Assembly: GCA_017513625.1 (NCBI GenBank)
Contig: JAFXEW010000094.1
Span: forward strand, 1-44,334
Reading direction: 5' to 3'
Source: Lachnospiraceae bacterium
GTDB lineage: Bacteria; Bacillota; Clostridia; Lachnospirales; Lachnospiraceae
DNA: 44,334 nucleotides
Numbering within the stretch: the first letter of the stretch is position 1; every line of letters begins with the position of its first letter. A program made the translations under genes and the position numbers. Shown piece after piece: positions 17,402 to 26,443 of this stretch. Under the pieces are notes generated by a model that made no database searches, was not told where the DNA came from, and was given only the letters and a program-made list of their open reading frames with translations.

Positions 17402-17959
17402 ATGGTTTGTGAACATTGTGGTAATCCGATTCCTTACGGAATAACAGCTTGTGAATTTTGCGGAAAGGAAGTGTCGCAGGAGACACAGCAGGCTCCGCAG
17501 CAGCAACAGTTTCAGACTCAAGCAGCTCCGATTATACAGAAACGCGAAAATGTAGCTGCAGGTGTTGTGGGTGCTCTTTTTGGCGCTGTCATAGGTGCGG
17601 CTGTTATTATTCTGCTGAGTCGCTTGGGATTTGTAGCATCTGTTTCAGGGTTGATTCTGGCTATTTGTACATTAAAAGGTTATGAACTTTTGGGTGGAGA
17701 GCTTAGTAAAAAGGGCATCATTATCTGCCTTATACTTATCATCATCACGCCTTACATGGCAGACCGCCTTGATTGGGCTATTTTGATTAAAGAGAGCTAC
17801 GCAGAGTATGATCTTACTTTAGGAGATGCTTTTTCTGTTGTCCCCGATTTTGTTAAAGAGGGTATCATTGAAAAAGGTACATATTTAAAGAGCCTTTTAA
17901 TGATTTATGCGTTTGCTGCATTGGGTGCATTCAGTACATTGAAAAGTCTGTTTGAGTAG
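17402..17959 (+). CDS. Zinc-ribbon membrane protein of unknown function
   Basis: A 185-residue protein. Residues 1-22 form a zinc ribbon (CEHCGNPIPYG ... CEFCG). A Gln-rich linker (about 25-48) follows, then about four hydrophobic segments (about 55-75, 78-92, 105-122 and 163-178). Such proteins are common in Firmicutes and have no assigned role. It has its own strong promoter, a gggggag ribosome binding site and a terminator, so it is monocistronic. Confidence 0.8.
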   Translation: MVCEHCGNPIPYGITACEFCGKEVSQETQQAPQQQQFQTQAAPIIQKRENVAAGVVGALFGAVIGAAVIILLSRLGFVASVSGLILAICTLKGYELLGGELSKKGIIICLILIIITPYMADRLDWAILIKESYAEYDLTLGDAFSVVPDFVKEGIIEKGTYLKSLLMIYAFAALGAFSTLKSLFE

Positions 17960-17981
17960 TATGAAAATAAATAGGAACAGC

Positions 17982-18015
17982 AAAGGCCTGAACCTTGAGG
18001 GTTTGGGTCCTTTTT
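17982..18015 (+). terminator. Terminator of the zinc-ribbon gene
   Basis: aaagg-cctgaacc pairs with ggtttggg-t-ccttt with one bulged T, followed by a T-run. Confidence 0.75.
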
Positions 18016-18037
18016 AATATGAAAGGAGATATTAACC

Positions 18038-18607
18038 ATGAAAAAAGTTGCGGTTATATGGTCAAGTCCAAATGCAGACGGTTTGACGGCTACTGCCAAA
18101 AATCAATTTGTAAAGGGATTGATTGGTGCAGGGGCTGATGTGGAAGAAATTCACTTGAATAAGAAAGTGTTGGAACACTGCAAGGCATGTGGTAACGGAT
18201 GGGGAACTTGCAATAAGAACGGTACCTGCCTTATTCAGGATGATTTTGAAGATATTTATAAGGTAATTGCGGATGCGGACGGAATCGTGTGGATAAGTGC
18301 AGTTTACTGGTCCGATATGACGGAGTGTTTCAAGGCTTTCTTTGACAGATTGCGCAGATGCGATGCGACAAGAAACCATTTTCTGGCGGATAAACGATGT
18401 GTACTTATGGCATGTGCGGGAGGAACCGGACGCGGTTCATTGGAATGTCTGACGCAATTGGAAAGAGGACTTAACCATATGGGCATGAGGGTGTATGACA
18501 GGATTTCGGTGGTCCGTTACAATAAGGATTACATTTTACCGGCATTGGAAAGTGCAGGAGCAACATACGCTAAAACACTGGATGCCGGGTTTGATATGTA
18601 TTATTAA
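18038..18607 (+). CDS. Flavodoxin-fold NAD(P)H-dependent oxidoreductase
   Basis: A 189-residue FMN-binding protein. The N-terminal VAVIWSSPNADGLTATA is the phosphate-binding loop of the flavodoxin-like reductases. CKACGNGWGTCNKNGTCLIQDD matches the cysteine segment common in this family of Clostridia. The middle VWISAVYWSDMTECFKAFFDR matches the second flavin contact. It probably reduces quinones or other small substrates with NAD(P)H. It follows a terminator and has a strong ribosome binding site (aaaggaga). The substrate is unknown. Confidence 0.85.
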   Translation: MKKVAVIWSSPNADGLTATAKNQFVKGLIGAGADVEEIHLNKKVLEHCKACGNGWGTCNKNGTCLIQDDFEDIYKVIADADGIVWISAVYWSDMTECFKAFFDRLRRCDATRNHFLADKRCVLMACAGGTGRGSLECLTQLERGLNHMGMRVYDRISVVRYNKDYILPALESAGATYAKTLDAGFDMYY

Positions 18608-18681
18608 GACGGTGTGGAATATATAAAGCAGGTAAAGGAGAAAAGTTATGCAGGATGTTTGGTATTGAATATCCGTTTAAA

Positions 18682-18715
18682 ATGCCGCTTACAGGGAACT
18701 GTAGGCGGTATTTTT
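18682..18715 (+). terminator. Terminator of the reductase gene
   Basis: atgccgcttacag (18682-18694) pairs with ctgtaggcggtat (18699-18711) over ggaa, followed by T. The rest of the 300-base gap to the esterase holds the promoter at 18775. Confidence 0.85.
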
Positions 18716-18774
18716 GTATAGAATAATCTGTTTATATAAATAATTGAAAAGGGGCGGAATATTCTGAAAAAACA

Positions 18775-18803
18775 TTGGAAAATGCAAAATAATATGATAT
18801 AAT
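18775..18803 (+). promoter_or_regulatory. Promoter of the esterase-chemoreceptor cluster
   Basis: TTGGAA (18775-18780), 17-base spacer, TATAAT (18798-18803). Confidence 0.72.
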
Positions 18804-18908
18804 TTGTCCATGAAATATGTACGGTGAAAGAGGCGGTACAAGGTTTAGATATGCATGTATGAAGTAGAAGGTATGCATACAAAAGATTAAGTTACATGGA
18901 GGTTTGAC

Positions 18909-19703
18909 ATGGCAGTTAAAAAAGTAAATTTCTTTTCAGGGTGTTTGCACAGAAGGGCAGAGTACCAGATAGTTTTTCCTTCTGCATTTGATGGAATAAA
19001 GGAAGGCGAAGCTATTGATGCAAGTGGGCTTAAGGTTTTGATTCTGTTGCACGGATTGTGCGAGATGAGTGATGATTATCTGGAAAAAACCAGTATTGTG
19101 GAATTGGCGGATAAATATAACCTGTGTGTGATTTTGCCTAATGGCGAGAACAGCTTCTATCTGGATGGCGCCGCTACTGGCAGAAAATACGGTACATATG
19201 TGGGCCAGGAAATCCTGATGAATGCCAGGGAGCAGTTCAAATTGACAGATAAGAGAGAAAATACTTTTATTGGCGGCAGTTCAATGGGCGGTTTTGGTGC
19301 GATTCATACGGGACTGTTTTTCCATGAGACCTTTGGTGGATTTTTTGGAATGTCTTCTGCCTTGATAATGGATGCTGTGGCCAGTCGTCAGGCTGCTCCT
19401 TCGCATGGTATTGCTAATCAGGAATACTATGATTTGATGTTTGGCCCCAGTGACGAATACCTGACCAGTGATAATGATCCCAGAGTACTTGTGAGAAAAA
19501 TGGTTGCAAATGGTGTTGATATGCCCATTATCCATCTTGCATGTGGCACATCTGATTTTATGTTACAGGAAAGCAGAGCATTTGATGCATTCTTAAAAGA
19601 ACAAGGTGTTGCACATACATATGTAGAAGGTGAAGGCGGACATGATTTTGGTTTTTGGAGCGTTCAGTTAGAACCTGCTATTAAAGCTATGTTGTGTGTA
19701 TAG
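18909..19703 (+). CDS. Esterase D/tributyrin-type alpha/beta hydrolase
   Basis: A 264-residue serine hydrolase of the esterase D-like family, which includes S-formylglutathione hydrolases, tributyrin esterases and CE1 acetyl/feruloyl esterases. The nucleophile is the central Ser of GGSSMGG (about 123). The acid is probably Asp in CGTSDF and the base His in EGGHDFGFW. LLHGLCEMSDD gives the oxyanion region. No signal peptide is seen, so it is cytosolic and could remove ester groups from imported oligosaccharides; that role is inferred. It has a good ribosome binding site (tggagg) and a soluble chemoreceptor gene 17 bp downstream. Confidence 0.85.
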   Translation: MAVKKVNFFSGCLHRRAEYQIVFPSAFDGIKEGEAIDASGLKVLILLHGLCEMSDDYLEKTSIVELADKYNLCVILPNGENSFYLDGAATGRKYGTYVGQEILMNAREQFKLTDKRENTFIGGSSMGGFGAIHTGLFFHETFGGFFGMSSALIMDAVASRQAAPSHGIANQEYYDLMFGPSDEYLTSDNDPRVLVRKMVANGVDMPIIHLACGTSDFMLQESRAFDAFLKEQGVAHTYVEGEGGHDFGFWSVQLEPAIKAMLCV

Positions 19704-19720
19704 TATAAAGGAGGAAAAGG

Positions 19721-20551
19721 ATGGACATATCGACACAGAAACGTATTTTGCAGGATTTTGTTAATATAGCTCCCTATATTCCGCTTTTTATTGATGAACC
19801 GGTGTCTGTGGCAGTTACGAATACGGAAACCTTTATTTATAATCAGCCTTGTAAGGAAATCCCTGTAGATTGTCATATAGGAGAGCCTTTTCCGCCCGGC
19901 AGTACACCGGGGATGGTGATGCAGTCTATGGAGAGAACACGCAGACCGGTTCCGGCACATGTATATGGTGTGCCTTTTATGTCCTATGCAATTCCCATAT
20001 GGGAGGATAGGAAAGTAGTGGGGTGTCTGATGATTGCCAAGAGTATTGAGAAGATTAATAGCGTAAAGGATGCTATTTCTACTTTGGCAGATGAAATCAG
20101 TCAGGTGTCTGATGCAGTAGGCAACATTACTGCGGAAATTCAGACTGTATCCGAGAATAATCAGGAGATTTATGGTTTGATGACCAGGCTGCTTGATGAA
20201 ACGGCTAAGATGAACAGTATTTTGGGCGTAATTAATAAGCTGAGTAATTCCTCCAAGATGTTGGGTCTGAATGCGTCCATTGAAGCGGCACGTGCCGGCG
20301 TAGCAGGTAAGGGATTTGCAGTGGTTGCGAAAGAAATAGAGCGTATGTCCAATGATACCACCCACTCTGCAAAAGAAATCAGTACCATGCTAAGTGGTGT
20401 GGACAAGCAGGTAAATGATGTAAGCGGTAAGTCCAGAGAAACGGCGGATTCCGTAAGCCAGCAGGCGGCAGCCTTGCAGGAGATAGCAGCAACCATGGAG
20501 AATCTAAGCACCAACGTAAAAGTTATTGAAGCATATATTCAAAAATTATAA
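19721..20551 (+). CDS. Soluble methyl-accepting chemotaxis-type receptor
   Basis: A 276-residue protein without membrane segments. Residues 1-115 form a sensor region (IAPYIPLFIDEPVSVAVTN and YAIPIWEDRKVVG). The rest is a short coiled-coil signalling module with the receptor tip LGLNASIEAARAGVAGKGFAVVA. It would bind CheW/CheA in the cytoplasm. The layout resembles short cytosolic receptors such as B. subtilis YfmS. It lies 17 bp after the esterase gene with a strong ribosome binding site (aaaggagg). The ligand is unknown. Confidence 0.87.
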   Translation: MDISTQKRILQDFVNIAPYIPLFIDEPVSVAVTNTETFIYNQPCKEIPVDCHIGEPFPPGSTPGMVMQSMERTRRPVPAHVYGVPFMSYAIPIWEDRKVVGCLMIAKSIEKINSVKDAISTLADEISQVSDAVGNITAEIQTVSENNQEIYGLMTRLLDETAKMNSILGVINKLSNSSKMLGLNASIEAARAGVAGKGFAVVAKEIERMSNDTTHSAKEISTMLSGVDKQVNDVSGKSRETADSVSQQAAALQEIAATMENLSTNVKVIEAYIQKL

Positions 20552-20598
20552 AGTATTGATATACATTAAATGTATAGTGTTGAGTATGTGGAGGGGTC

Positions 20599-22107
20599 AT
20601 GAAGGAGCAAGTAAAGGGTAATTTCCTGTATAATGATGTAAGGGAACGTAATAAAAGGATGAACCGGTTTTATATTCCGGTATCTAATGTTCTTTTGGCG
20701 TTATTTCTTTTCTATCTGTGGTTAAAGGTAACCGTGCAGTCTACGCAGGATATTACCTACGGGTATGTTTTTTTTAATACGGTATTGATTGTATTGTTTG
20801 CAATTGCAAATTTTATCCTGTACGTCCGTCATAAGGAAGATAGGACGCTGTGTTATGCGGTGCTGATAGAAACGGTTGTTGTGGTGTTGATAATAGGCTT
20901 AAAAACAGATGCCGATTTTATCTTTTTTGCCATGATTGCGGTGCTGGCATTACAGATTCCCTATTACATACCACGTACATTTAAGATATTTACTATTATT
21001 TATAGTATTGTAGCAGCAGTTATTGTTTACGGACGTATGGTTATCGCTCCCGAAACAGCAAGAGTGGATGACCAGTTACAGCTCTTGTTTGTGATTACCA
21101 CTTTTGTTGTCTTATATAAAATCAGTTCCATGGTAAAGCAGTTCAGTGACCATGCGTTAGGGGCTGTGGAGGCACAAAATACCAAGCAGCAGAAGATGCT
21201 GGACGGTATCATGGACATTTCGAAAACAGTAGCAAATGAAACGGATAAGAGTACAGAGCTGATAGAGCAGTTGGTAGCTATTACCGATACTGTAGCAGTC
21301 AGTATGTCAGAGATTACTGAAGCAACAGGTATGACTGCAGAGAATATTGAAGAACAGAACACCATGACCCAGAGTATACAGTCTGCTATTGAGGATACTG
21401 AGGCTCTCTCCAAAAAGATGGTTCTGGTGGCCCAGGAGTCCAATGACAGCATTAAAGCTAATGTAGTGACCATGAGTGAGCTGACAGAGCAGTCTGAAGT
21501 ACTTGCAAATACCAATCGGATTGTGGCAGAGGCCATGAGCAGATTAAATGAAAATGTAAGTAAGGTGTCTGATATTGTAAATATTATCCTGGAGATATCC
21601 AATCAGACCAATCTGCTGGCATTAAATGCATCCATAGAAAGTGCAAGAGCCGGTGAAGCGGGACGTGGTTTTGCAGTAGTTGCGGATCAGATCAGGCAAT
21701 TGGCTGAACAGACCAAGGCATCTATTGGTGAGATTACCAAGATTATTAATCAGCTGGGTGGTAATGCTTCAGATGTTATGAAGTCTGTGAACAGTTCTGT
21801 TTCAGCTACGGAAAAACAGCGGACTATGATTCATACTGCAGCATCCAGTTTTGAACAATTGGACGGTAATATAGTACAATTAATTATCAATGTGGAGAAT
21901 ATTGATGCCAGGATATCTGAGCTTACTGTTTCCAACAATAAGATTGTGGATAATATTATTCAGTTGTCCGCTCTTACCCAGGAAGTAACTGCCAGTGCGG
22001 AGCAGATGGGCGGACTGGCACAAAACAGCAAGGTAATGGCAGAAGAGGTGAAGGATGCAGTAGGTGTTATTAAGAAAAAGACGGATGTGCTAAAGGGATA
22101 TTTGTAA
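20599..22107 (+). CDS. Membrane chemoreceptor with multi-helix N-terminus
   Basis: A 502-residue methyl-accepting chemotaxis-type protein. Residues about 25-175 hold five or six hydrophobic helices with little outside sequence. The signalling coiled coil covers about 200-500 with the tip [32 protein letters not shown] near 330. There is no periplasmic-type ligand domain, so it may sense the membrane, redox state or a cytoplasmic signal. It is 47 bp from the soluble receptor gene and may share its transcript. Start chosen at ATG 20599 after ggagggg. Confidence 0.88.
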   Translation: MKEQVKGNFLYNDVRERNKRMNRFYIPVSNVLLALFLFYLWLKVTVQSTQDITYGYVFFNTVLIVLFAIANFILYVRHKEDRTLCYAVLIETVVVVLIIGLKTDADFIFFAMIAVLALQIPYYIPRTFKIFTIIYSIVAAVIVYGRMVIAPETARVDDQLQLLFVITTFVVLYKISSMVKQFSDHALGAVEAQNTKQQKMLDGIMDISKTVANETDKSTELIEQLVAITDTVAVSMSEITEATGMTAENIEEQNTMTQSIQSAIEDTEALSKKMVLVAQESNDSIKANVVTMSELTEQSEVLANTNRIVAEAMSRLNENVSKVSDIVNIILEISNQTNLLALNASIESARAGEAGRGFAVVADQIRQLAEQTKASIGEITKIINQLGGNASDVMKSVNSSVSATEKQRTMIHTAASSFEQLDGNIVQLIINVENIDARISELTVSNNKIVDNIIQLSALTQEVTASAEQMGGLAQNSKVMAEEVKDAVGVIKKKTDVLKGYL

Positions 22108-22124
22108 ATATAATTCTATAAGTT

Positions 22125-22160
22125 AAAAATAACCATGTAGTAATTGCATGGTTATTTTTT
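22125..22160 (+). terminator. Terminator after the chemoreceptor genes
   Basis: aaaaataaccatg (22125-22137) pairs with catggttattttt, running into a T-tract to 22160. From 22161 to 22290 I see no further clear element and no obvious consensus promoter for the PTS operon. Confidence 0.85.
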
Positions 22161-22290
22161 GCGTTTTAATAAATATTCATGAAGTCCAAAACGCTCCGCA
22201 GGGATGAGCAGCATGAACGAAAAAACTTTGTGAGAATGTATATGACGTACTTTTTTTGCCACAATAGAAATAAAGGAGTGGTAAAAGAAG

Positions 22291-24459
22291 ATGAAAGATA
22301 AAGTGTTTGGTATTTTACAACGGGTAGGACGAAGTTTTATGTTACCCATTGCTATATTGCCGGTGGCAGGGCTGCTGCTTGGCGTAGGAAGTTCTTTTAC
22401 AAATGCAACAACAATTGAAACCTACGGATTGGGCCGGGTACTTGGCGAAGGAACCGTTCTTCATGGTTTGCTGATAGTAATGGCTAAGGTGGGCGGAATT
22501 GTCTTTGATAATCTGCCCTTGCTTTTTGCAGTAGGTGTGGCTATCGGTATGGCTAAAAAGGAGAAGGAAGTGGCGGCACTTTCTTCTGTGATAGCATACT
22601 ATGTGATGCATGCTGCCATAAATGCAATGCTCACCCTTACAGGACAGATTACGGCAGAGGGAGGGATTGCAGCTGATGTATTGGAGGGAACTATAGCGTC
22701 CACAAGCGGTATTTTGTCCCTGCAGATGGGTGTATTTGGCGGTGTGATTGTAGGGTTGGGAGTAGCGGCGCTGCATAACCGTTTTTATCGGATACAATTG
22801 CCACGGGCGCTTTCCTTCTTCGGCGGCACCAGATTTGTGCCGATTATATCCACATTGGTGTATATGTTGGTGGGCATTCTAATGTTTTATCTGTGGCCCC
22901 CTGTACAGAATGCTATTTTTGCACTGGGAGGTCTGGTGACAGGTTCGGGTTACGGAGGAACCTTGATTTTCGGTTTAATCAAACGTTCTCTGATTCCTTT
23001 CGGACTTCATCATGTATTTTATATGCCCTTCTGGCATACGGCAGTGGGCGGTAGTATGGAAGTGGCTGATAAACTGGTACAGGGCGGACAGAATATATTT
23101 TTTGCCCAATTAGCAGATGCTTCCAATGTGGTTCATTTTAGTGCGGATGCCACCAGATTTTTCTCCGGTGAATTTATTTTTATGATATTCGGTTTGCCCG
23201 GAGCAGCACTGGCCATGTATCATTGTGCCAAGCCGGAAAAAAAGAAAGCGGCAGGCGGTCTCCTTTTATCTGCGGCCCTTACCTGTATAGCCACAGGGAT
23301 TACGGAGCCTATAGAGTTTTCTTTTCTGTTCGTGGCACCGGTTTTATTTGTGGTACAGGTGATTCTGGCGGGCAGTGCTTATATGATAGCGCATATGCTG
23401 AATGTTGCCGTTGGTCTGACTTTCTCCGGTGGTTTGCTGGATTTCATTTTGTTTGGTGTGTTGCAGGGAAATGAAAAGACGGACTGGATCCGTGTGATTC
23501 CGGTGGGTATTATTTACTTTGGACTGTATTATTTCATTTTCAGGTTCTTAATAAAGAAACTGGATTTGAAAACGCCGGGAAGAGAAGATGATGAGGAAGA
23601 AACCAGACTTTATACCAGGGCTGATGTGAATGCCAGAAAGGAAAAACAGAAACTTTCTGATGAAGGATATGCATTAAGTGAGTCCATTACCAACGGTTTG
23701 GGCGGTAAACACAATATTATGGAGGTGGATTGCTGTGCTACCAGGCTGCGATGCAGGGTAAGGGAGGGAGAACGTGTGAATGTACCGCTTCTGAAGGGCA
23801 CCGGGGCTTCGGGAGTATTGCATAAGGGGAATAACGTCCAAATCATTTACGGCCCCAATGTTACCGTCATCAAGTCTGCTCTGGAGGACTATTTAAAGGA
23901 TGCACCGGATATATTTAGTGAAACCTTGGAAACAATCATTGATGAAGAGAGAAAAGTACAGTATGATAGGGGTGAGGGAAGTGAAATGATGCTCCGTAAA
24001 ACTGTGATAATTGCCGCGCCTGTTACCGGTACTGCAGGAGAACTGGATACTGCGCCGGACCCCGCTTTTGCAGAAGGAATGCTTGGAGAAGGAGCGGTAA
24101 TCATGCCGGAGGAACCTTTGGTTTGTGCGCCTGAAGACGGCAAGGTGGTGTTTGTGGCTGAAACAGGGCATGCCATCGGATTTGAGACGGATACAGGTGT
24201 GAGCCTGCTTATTCACATAGGAATAGATACGGTGAAACTGGAAGGGAATGGTTTTAACGTGCGGACGGAAGCAGGGAGCAGGGTAAAGAAGGGCACGCCT
24301 CTTCTCGAACTGGATTTGGAGTATCTGAAACAGCATGCAACTTCCATGATTTCTCCCATATTGTGTACGGAAACAGATAAGAAGTATAAGGTGCGTATGC
24401 TCCGCAGCGGTAAAATCAGTGCGGGGGAGCCTTTTCTTGAAGTAGACATGACAGAATAA
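22291..24459 (+). CDS. PTS EIICBA of the glucose/N-acetylglucosamine family
   Basis: A 722-residue sugar permease that phosphorylates its substrate during uptake. EIIC covers about 1-425 with about ten helices and the start typical of the glucose superfamily (RSFMLPIAILPVAGLLLGVG). EIIB covers about 460-540 with the phospho-Cys482 in DCCATRLR. EIIA covers about 570-720 with His627 (GHAIG) and the phospho-His642 in LIHIGIDTVKL. It is the first gene of an operon with HPr and EI. Glucose, maltose and GlcNAc permeases look alike here, so no substrate is assigned. A ribosome binding site (aaaggag) lies about 13 bases from the start, a little far. Confidence 0.92.
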   Translation: MKDKVFGILQRVGRSFMLPIAILPVAGLLLGVGSSFTNATTIETYGLGRVLGEGTVLHGLLIVMAKVGGIVFDNLPLLFAVGVAIGMAKKEKEVAALSSVIAYYVMHAAINAMLTLTGQITAEGGIAADVLEGTIASTSGILSLQMGVFGGVIVGLGVAALHNRFYRIQLPRALSFFGGTRFVPIISTLVYMLVGILMFYLWPPVQNAIFALGGLVTGSGYGGTLIFGLIKRSLIPFGLHHVFYMPFWHTAVGGSMEVADKLVQGGQNIFFAQLADASNVVHFSADATRFFSGEFIFMIFGLPGAALAMYHCAKPEKKKAAGGLLLSAALTCIATGITEPIEFSFLFVAPVLFVVQVILAGSAYMIAHMLNVAVGLTFSGGLLDFILFGVLQGNEKTDWIRVIPVGIIYFGLYYFIFRFLIKKLDLKTPGREDDEEETRLYTRADVNARKEKQKLSDEGYALSESITNGLGGKHNIMEVDCCATRLRCRVREGERVNVPLLKGTGASGVLHKGNNVQIIYGPNVTVIKSALEDYLKDAPDIFSETLETIIDEERKVQYDRGEGSEMMLRKTVIIAAPVTGTAGELDTAPDPAFAEGMLGEGAVIMPEEPLVCAPEDGKVVFVAETGHAIGFETDTGVSLLIHIGIDTVKLEGNGFNVRTEAGSRVKKGTPLLELDLEYLKQHATSMISPILCTETDKKYKVRMLRSGKISAGEPFLEVDMTE

Positions 24460-24470
24460 CAGGGGGGGAT

Positions 24471-24728
24471 ATGAAAGTATTTGTTTACGAAATAAAGGAT
24501 TCTGTAGGAGTGCATGCCAGACCGGCGGGTATGCTGGTAAAGGAAGCCATGAAGTATGACAGCAGGATATCGATAAAGACTGAGAATAAAAGCGTAGAAG
24601 CTACAAAGCTTATGGCACTGATGGCCCTTGGTATTAAGCAGGGACAAAGGATTGAAGTAGAAATAGAGGGAGCAGATGAAGAAAAGGCCTATGAAGGTAT
24701 AAAGGCTTTTTTTGAACAAAATCTGTAG
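24471..24728 (+). CDS. ptsH: HPr phosphocarrier protein without Ser46
   Basis: An 85-residue HPr with the active His15 in GVHARPAG, which takes phosphate from EI and passes it to EIIA. Firmicute HPr normally has Ser46, the site for HPr kinase in carbon catabolite repression. Here the matching segment reads VEATKLMALMALGIKQG, placing Lys at 46 and Thr at 45. The protein should therefore work in sugar transport but not in Ser46 signalling. It lies between the EIICBA and EI genes, 11 bp after the first, with gggggg before the start. Confidence 0.94.
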   Translation: MKVFVYEIKDSVGVHARPAGMLVKEAMKYDSRISIKTENKSVEATKLMALMALGIKQGQRIEVEIEGADEEKAYEGIKAFFEQNL

Positions 24729-24743
24729 AAACGGAGAGAGAAT

Positions 24744-26381
24744 ATGCAGTGTTTCAAAGGAAAGTCTGTTTATGAAGGAACAGCAATGGGCCCCATAAAG
24801 ATATTAAAGAAAAAGGAGGGGCCGGTGGATCGGGTGGTGGCAGAGAATGTATCTGCTGAAATGGAACGCCTGGAAAAGGCTTTGCAATATGCCGGGGAAC
24901 AACTGCAGATTTTACACCGGAAGGCGTTGGATGAAGTAGGCAGGCAGGGGGCTGATATATTTGAGGTCCATGGCATGCTGTTACAGGACGAGGACTATCT
25001 GGAGTCTGTCCGGGAGATGATCCGTAGGGAAAATGTCAAGGCAGAGTATGCAGTACAAGAGACAGGCAGGAAGTTTGCCGGACTTTTTGAAGAGATGGAA
25101 GATGCTTATATGCAGGCCAGAGCCGCAGATATCATAGATGTCTCAGGACGTGTTATCCGGTGCCTTCAAGGGAAAGAGACATCCTATGAGTGGAATGAGC
25201 CGGCGGTAGTGCTGGCTGAGGAATTGAGTCCCGGGGAAACTATGCAGCTGGATAAGACTAAACTGCTGGGTATTGTAACTAAAAGGGGCTCGGTTAATTC
25301 CCATGCCGCCATTCTGGCCGGAATGATGAATATACCGGCGCTCACGGATGTTGCGGTGCAGACAGATGAATTACAGGATGGCATGATGGCCATTGTAGAT
25401 TCCGTTAACAACAGGCTGATTACAGAGCCTGATGAGGAGACCATGCGGGCAACAGAGATTGCGATACAAAAGCAACGTGAAAGCAGGGCTCATTTGCAGG
25501 AGCTTATAGGTAAAGATAATATTACAACGGATGGTACAAGGATAAATATATTTGCTAATATCGGAAGCGTGGAGGACATTCCGGCAGTGCTGGAAAATGA
25601 TGCGGGGGGAATCGGATTGTTCCGCAGTGAGTTTCTATTCATGGGACGGGATACTGCACCTTCGGAGGAAGAACAGTTTCATGTTTATAAACAGATTGCC
25701 CGGCAGATGAAGGACAAAAAGGTAATCATCCGTACATTGGATATCGGCGCGGACAAGCAGGCGGATTATATGATACAGGGTAAGGAAGAAAATCCTGCCA
25801 TGGGATACAGGGCCATCCGGATATGCCTGAAGAAACCGGAGTTTTTTATGCCCCAGATAAAAGCAATCCTGCGTGCTGCGGTATACGGCAATATAGCCGT
25901 AATGTATCCCATGATTATCTCCTGTGAAGAAATCACTGCTGTCAAAGACTGCATAATTAAGGCAGAAAAAGAACTGCAGGACATGAACATTCCCTACAGG
26001 ATACCTGAGCAGGGTATTATGATAGAGACTCCGGCTGCGGCATTAATAAGTGATGAATTGGCTGAGATGATAGACTTCTTCTGTATCGGCACCAATGATC
26101 TGACTCAGTATACTCTGGCTATAGACAGGCAGAATGACAAGCTGGATGATTTTTATGATGCCCATCATAAAGCAGTTTTCAGGCTGATAGAGATGGTAGT
26201 GCAAAACGGGCACAATAAAGGTATCTGGGTAGGAATATGCGGTGAATTGGCTGCGGATATTTCCCTTACGGAATATTTTTTGCGGATAGGTGTGGATGAA
26301 TTGTCTGTAGCACCTTCTGCGGTGTTAAAGCTTAGGGCAGCTGTGAGGACTACAGATTTACATGGTAGCCGCGGATATTGA
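24744..26381 (+). CDS. ptsI: PTS enzyme I
   Basis: A 545-residue phosphoenolpyruvate-protein phosphotransferase. The phospho-His is His187 in GSVNSHAAILAG. The PEP-binding barrel has GGIGLFRSEFLFM, AMGYRAIRICL, and DFFCIGTNDLTQYTLAIDR, followed by the Cys of GICGELAAD. It phosphorylates HPr in the cytoplasm. The length is slightly below the usual 570. It ends the EIICBA-HPr-EI operon; its stop codon lies inside the -35 box of the next promoter. Confidence 0.95.
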   Translation: MQCFKGKSVYEGTAMGPIKILKKKEGPVDRVVAENVSAEMERLEKALQYAGEQLQILHRKALDEVGRQGADIFEVHGMLLQDEDYLESVREMIRRENVKAEYAVQETGRKFAGLFEEMEDAYMQARAADIIDVSGRVIRCLQGKETSYEWNEPAVVLAEELSPGETMQLDKTKLLGIVTKRGSVNSHAAILAGMMNIPALTDVAVQTDELQDGMMAIVDSVNNRLITEPDEETMRATEIAIQKQRESRAHLQELIGKDNITTDGTRINIFANIGSVEDIPAVLENDAGGIGLFRSEFLFMGRDTAPSEEEQFHVYKQIARQMKDKKVIIRTLDIGADKQADYMIQGKEENPAMGYRAIRICLKKPEFFMPQIKAILRAAVYGNIAVMYPMIISCEEITAVKDCIIKAEKELQDMNIPYRIPEQGIMIETPAAALISDELAEMIDFFCIGTNDLTQYTLAIDRQNDKLDDFYDAHHKAVFRLIEMVVQNGHNKGIWVGICGELAADISLTEYFLRIGVDELSVAPSAVLKLRAAVRTTDLHGSRGY

Positions 26382-26406
26382 CAGTGACGGGGTGCGTGGA
26401 TATAAT
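26378..26406 (+). promoter_or_regulatory. Consensus sigma-70-type promoter at the end of ptsI
   Basis: TTGACA (26378-26383), 17-base spacer, TATAAT (26401-26406), a full match to both boxes. The ptsI stop TGA is inside TTGACA. It drives the zinc-ribbon/toxin-like gene 38 bases further on. Confidence 0.8.
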
Positions 26407-26443
26407 GGTGGCAGACAGATACGGAAATCGGAGGTAACACAGG

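Noticed and set aside
19664-20365. 233-residue minus-strand frame inside the soluble chemoreceptor gene
   Set aside because: Antisense to a receptor with a clear signalling tip; composition rich in His, Cys and Tyr typical of shadows.
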